A stretch of 7,526 nucleotides of DNA from contig JBIOYL010000299.1 of NCBI GenBank assembly GCA_044870185.1, positions 1 to 7,526 of the forward strand, in the 5' to 3' direction. This document shows positions 5,362-7,526 of the stretch, piece by piece; the first letter of the stretch is position 1; every line of letters begins with the position of its first letter. The translations under genes and the position numbers were made by a program. The DNA comes from JBIOYL01 sp044870185 (GTDB lineage: Bacteria > Actinomycetota > CALGFH01). The notes beneath the pieces were generated by a model, which made no database searches, had not been told where the DNA came from, and worked only from the letters and a program-made list of their open reading frames with translations.

Positions 5362-6450
5362 TTACGGCTTGCCCTTGGCAGGCTGTCGGGTGGGATTGGG
5401 CTGGCTGGTCTGGGCTGGCGGTCTGGTCTGGGCTGGCGGTCTGGTCTGGGCTGGCTGGCCTTGCCGCCGGGTGGGGCCGGGCTTGGCTGATTGCGTGGTC
5501 TGGGTGGTCTGGGTAGTCTGGATCGTTTGTCCTGGCTGCACGCTCGGGCGCACCGCTCCGATGTAGTCTCCTCGCAGCGTGGGCTCGACCCGCACGACTG
5601 CGCCCGCATGCGGTGCGTCGATCATGTTCCCGCCGCCGACGTAGATGCCGACGTGATGGATCGTGGCCGGGTCGGCCAGGTCGGTGGCGTAGAAGACGAG
5701 GTCGCCCGGCTGCAGGTCGGCCGGGTTGTCGACGCGTGCGCCGGCGTACCACTGCGCGGCCGCCGTGCGGGGAAGCTGAATCCCGGCCGCCTGGTAGGCG
5801 CGCAGGATCAACCCCGAGCAGTCGTAGAAGCCGCCCTCCCCGGTGGCGCCCCACAGGTAGGGAAGGCCGAGCTGCCCGGTCGCGAACCGCACCGCCGCCC
5901 CCGCCGCGCCGGTCGCCGGGGCGGCCACCGCGGTCGCGTACGACGACGCGATGCCCAGGACCTTGGTGACATACCAGTCGGCATGGTTGTAGGCGAAGAC
6001 GGCCTGGCTGAGGCTGGCCGGGCTGCCGCCGCCGTGCGCGCACAGATAGCTGGCGGCGGTGAAGATGGCGTCGGCCGGATCGTAGGGGCTCGCGCTGCCG
6101 TCGCCGTTGGCGTCCAGCGCGTAGGCTGCCCAGGTGTTGCCTGCCTTGCCCCCGATCCCGATCTGCATCGGCCCGGCCGCGCCCGCGAAGTTCGCGCCGG
6201 ACGTGACGCCAGGCGCCAGAGAACGGCCGTGGTCGCTCTCGACCTTGCCGATCCCGGCCAGAACCGCCCAAGGCAGCCCTGGGCAGGTGTCGGCCGCCGC
6301 CCGGTACAGCCGGAGGTAGTTGCCTGGGATGTCCGCCACGGCCGTCCCGGTCGGTGCGCTGCCGCCCAGCACACCCACCATCAGGCCCAGCAGCAGCAGG
6401 CCGATCAGGCCGAGGATGGCCAGCGGTGCGGCGAGCAGCAGCTTCTTCAT
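5362..6450 (-). CDS. Membrane-anchored bifunctional cell-wall hydrolase: lytic transglycosylase + NlpC/P60 endopeptidase (CwlT/VirB1-like)
   Basis: 362 aa. ATG at 6450, with an in-frame TAG 7-9 nt upstream that fixes the earliest start; the ribosome site is weak (GGGAG about 13 nt away). The N-terminus MKKLLLAAPLAILGL and a hydrophobic stretch to about residue 29 form a signal-anchor. A lysozyme-like transglycosylase domain spans about 42-175, with the probable catalytic Glu71 in GIGKVESDHGRS, then GPMQI (93-97) and AVFAYNHADWYV. An NlpC/P60 (C40) domain spans about 184-303, with Cys211 (YDCSG), His266 (HHVGIY) and His281 (APHAG) as the triad. A Gln/Thr/Pro tail with short repeats closes the protein. 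The same two-domain plan occurs in ICEBs1 CwlT and Tn916 Orf14, which open peptidoglycan for conjugation. The gene is separated from the other leftward genes by 820 nt. Confidence 0.9.
   Translation of the reverse strand: MKKLLLAAPLAILGLIGLLLLGLMVGVLGGSAPTGTAVADIPGNYLRLYRAAADTCPGLPWAVLAGIGKVESDHGRSLAPGVTSGANFAGAAGPMQIGIGGKAGNTWAAYALDANGDGSASPYDPADAIFTAASYLCAHGGGSPASLSQAVFAYNHADWYVTKVLGIASSYATAVAAPATGAAGAAVRFATGQLGLPYLWGATGEGGFYDCSGLILRAYQAAGIQLPRTAAAQWYAGARVDNPADLQPGDLVFYATDLADPATIHHVGIYVGGGNMIDAPHAGAVVRVEPTLRGDYIGAVRPSVQPGQTIQTTQTTQTTQSAKPGPTRRQGQPAQTRPPAQTRPPAQTSQPNPTRQPAKGKP
5409..5454. repeat. Tandem 18-bp repeat in the hydrolase tail, about 2.6 copies
   Basis: The unit TCTGGGCTGGCGGTCTGG occurs at 5409-5426 and 5427-5444, with a partial copy from 5445. 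It encodes repeated PAQTRP in the C-terminal tail. The 18-bp period keeps the frame. Confidence 0.9.
5495..5521. repeat. Tandem 9-bp repeat in the hydrolase tail, three copies
   Basis: GTGGTCTGG, GTGGTCTGG and GTAGTCTGG lie head to tail and encode QTTQTTQTT (residues about 311-319), just after the NlpC/P60 domain. Confidence 0.9.
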
Positions 6451-6505
6451 CTCGACCTAGGGGGCTCCCTGGTACGGCCAACCCGGGCGCAGGCGGCGAA
6501 CCGCC

Positions 6506-6522
6506 CACGGTAGGCTACCGTG
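6506..6522. promoter_or_regulatory. 17-bp palindromic operator candidate between the divergent genes
   Basis: CACGGTAG-G-CTACCGTG has perfect 8-bp arms around one base, 56 nt upstream of the hydrolase ATG. Read leftward it contains TAGCCT, which fits a loose -10 (TANNNT). It is unrelated in sequence to the SOS box, so a different regulator would bind it. A hairpin in the 5' leader is the alternative. Confidence 0.45.
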
Positions 6523-6615
6523 CGCGGGCGCAGTGCGCCTACAGCAGCTTGGGGGCAACGCGCGATCGTCCGCGGCGGACCACGCCCGAGCCGAGGCCCA
6601 CTGGCCCGGCAAGGC

Positions 6616-6646
6616 TTGACTTCCCGGTGAACATGTGTTCGAGTAT
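6616..6646 (+). promoter_or_regulatory. Candidate promoter of the LexA-like gene
   Basis: TTGACT (6616-6621) is a good -35. The -10 is uncertain: GAGTAT (6641-6646) at 19-nt spacing is the nearest fit. The SOS box falls between the two elements, as expected for a promoter that the repressor shuts off itself. Confidence 0.4.
6629..6640. promoter_or_regulatory. LexA operator (SOS box) in front of the LexA-like gene
   Basis: GAAC-ATGT-GTTC is a perfect core of the Gram-positive/actinobacterial SOS box, and the right flank adds GA to give GTTCGA. The left flank GT differs from the TC of the full 16-mer consensus, so 10 of 12 defined positions match. It lies 62 nt upstream of the chosen ATG and downstream of TTGACT, supporting autoregulation. 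Confidence 0.75.
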
Positions 6647-6701
6647 GACATGGGAGACGGATCGACCGCCTCGAGCCGAGCGCCATGGTGAGGGAAGCCA
6701 G

Positions 6702-7430
6702 ATGCTCACGCGCACGCACCTGACCGGAACGCAGCAGCGCGTCTTCGAGGCGATCAAGCGCGCCTGGACGGCGGGCCGCTCGCCCACCTACCGGGAGCTC
6801 GGCGCGGCCACCGGCCTGAGGTCGACCAGCACGGTCGCCTGGCATGTCCGCTCGATCGAGCGGGCCGGCCTGATCGAGCACGAGCCGGGCAAGAAGCGCA
6901 CCATCCGCCCGGTTGCCGTCCGGCGCCTGCCGCTGCCGGCCGGGCACCCGTCCCGCCCGCCCGATCCGAGCACCCCGTCCCGGCTGGCGCCCACCGCCCG
7001 CGCGCCGAGTCGCTTGGCCACCCGGCCCGCCCCCGCCCATTCCTATGTTGACGTCGCCCTGGTCGGCAGCATCCCGGCCGGCAAGCCCCGCACCGTCGAC
7101 CAGCAGGCCGAGGAGGTCTACAGCCTGCCCCGTGACCTGGTCGGCGAGGGCGAGCTGCTGCTGCGCGTGCGTGGGGACTCGATGATCGGGAAAGGCATCT
7201 TCGACGGCGACCACGTGGTGGTCAGGCGCCAGGCGTCGGCCGACGACGGCGACCTGGTCGCCGCGCGCATCGAGGACCAGGCCACCTGGACACCCGAGGC
7301 CACCGTGAAGATCCTGTCCCGCCAGGGCGGCCGGGTGCGCCTGCTGCCCGCCAACCCGGCCTATCCGGTGATCGAGGCCGACGCGGTCGACCTCATCGGG
7401 AAGGTCACCGGCGTCCTGCGCCGCGTGTAG
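6702..7430 (+). CDS. lexA: LexA-type SOS repressor with S24 self-cleavage domain
   Basis: 242 aa. ATG at 6702, preceded by GAGGGA 7 nt upstream; ATG 6645 and ATG 6633 are in frame but lack ribosome sites, and 6633 falls inside the operator. Residues 6-70 form the LexA winged helix (LTGTQQRVFEAIKRAW, SPTYRELGAATGL, STSTVAWHVRSIERAGLI). A long Pro/Arg/Ala linker follows (about 71-114). The C-terminal domain has the Ala126-Gly127 cleavage site in VGSIPAGKP, the catalytic Ser160 in GDSM, and Lys203 in ATVKIL, so it looks active. Compared with E. coli and M. tuberculosis LexA, about six residues (around TWTPEA, 195-200) are inserted just before the lysine. It ends GKVTGVLRRV, as actinobacterial LexA proteins do. 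It is divergent to the hydrolase gene. It could be the host LexA or an element-borne paralogue; the neighbours suggest the latter. Confidence 0.9.
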   Translation: MLTRTHLTGTQQRVFEAIKRAWTAGRSPTYRELGAATGLRSTSTVAWHVRSIERAGLIEHEPGKKRTIRPVAVRRLPLPAGHPSRPPDPSTPSRLAPTARAPSRLATRPAPAHSYVDVALVGSIPAGKPRTVDQQAEEVYSLPRDLVGEGELLLRVRGDSMIGKGIFDGDHVVVRRQASADDGDLVAARIEDQATWTPEATVKILSRQGGRVRLLPANPAYPVIEADAVDLIGKVTGVLRRV

Positions 7431-7493
7431 CCGGCTCGCCGAAGCCCCGCGCGGCGCGGTCGAGCGGCGGCCGGCCTCGGATCGCACGGGTAT

Positions 7494-7526
7494 GGCCCAC
7501 CCGGGGCGAGCCGGTGCGGGTGGGCC
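7494..7526 (+). terminator. Strong hairpin downstream of the LexA-like gene
   Basis: Perfect 10-bp arms GGCCCACCCG (7494-7503) and CGGGTGGGCC (7517-7526) enclose a 13-nt loop. It begins 63 nt after the LexA-like stop and ends on the last base of the window, so any U-tract is out of view. Likely an intrinsic or bidirectional terminator. Confidence 0.6.

Noticed and set aside
5210..6508. Leftward frame of 432 codons overlapping the hydrolase gene, and rightward 5491-6513
   Set aside because: Both are Arg/Gly/Pro-rich shadows of the hydrolase gene, which has all expected catalytic residues in its own frame.
6568..6580. GTCCGC-G-GCGGAC palindrome in the divergent region
   Set aside because: Six-bp GC-only arms are expected by chance at this base composition, and it is not placed at a promoter element I can support.
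1..7526. CRISPR array, IS element, rRNA/tRNA genes
   Set aside because: No regularly spaced repeats with unique spacers, no transposase-like frame with terminal inverted repeats, and no RNA-gene signatures were seen.

Overview
This is a very GC-rich window (over 70% by eye) with strong G/C preference at third codon positions, GTG and TTG starts, and proteins typical of Actinomycetota; I cannot name the genus. It looks like a piece of a conjugative or integrative element, or a resident conjugation-type type IV secretion (T4SS) locus. There is no relaxase, coupling ATPase, VirB4, integrase or attachment site in view, so mobility is inferred.

Layout. Five genes read leftward (minus strand). From the right they are: a membrane-anchored two-domain cell-wall hydrolase (6450-5362; lytic transglycosylase plus NlpC/P60, the CwlT/VirB1 role); about 820 nt without a convincing gene (4542-5361); a 623-aa MinD/ParA-type ATPase with a long disordered arm, resembling EspI of ESX-1 (4541-2670); a 98-aa two-helix membrane protein overlapping it by 11 nt (2680-2384; pilin-like/VirB2 position); a 182-nt gap packed with repeats and a strong hairpin; a VirB8/TcpC-like bitopic protein (2201-1356); and, overlapping by 20 nt, a polytopic VirB6/TrbL-like protein that runs off the left edge inside a run of 16 C (1375 to <1). 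One gene reads rightward: a LexA-type autocleavable repressor (6702-7430), followed by a strong hairpin that ends exactly at the right edge.

How they may work together. The hydrolase would open peptidoglycan, and the VirB6-, VirB8- and pilin-like proteins would form the inner-membrane translocation complex, with the ATPase as a positioning or assembly factor. The LexA-like gene has a good actinobacterial SOS box (GAAC-N4-GTTC) in its own promoter. A second near-perfect SOS-type palindrome lies in the 820-nt gap upstream of the ATPase/T4SS genes. The most interesting reading is an element-encoded LexA circuit that ties secretion or transfer genes to DNA damage; this is inference from the sites and needs binding or expression data.
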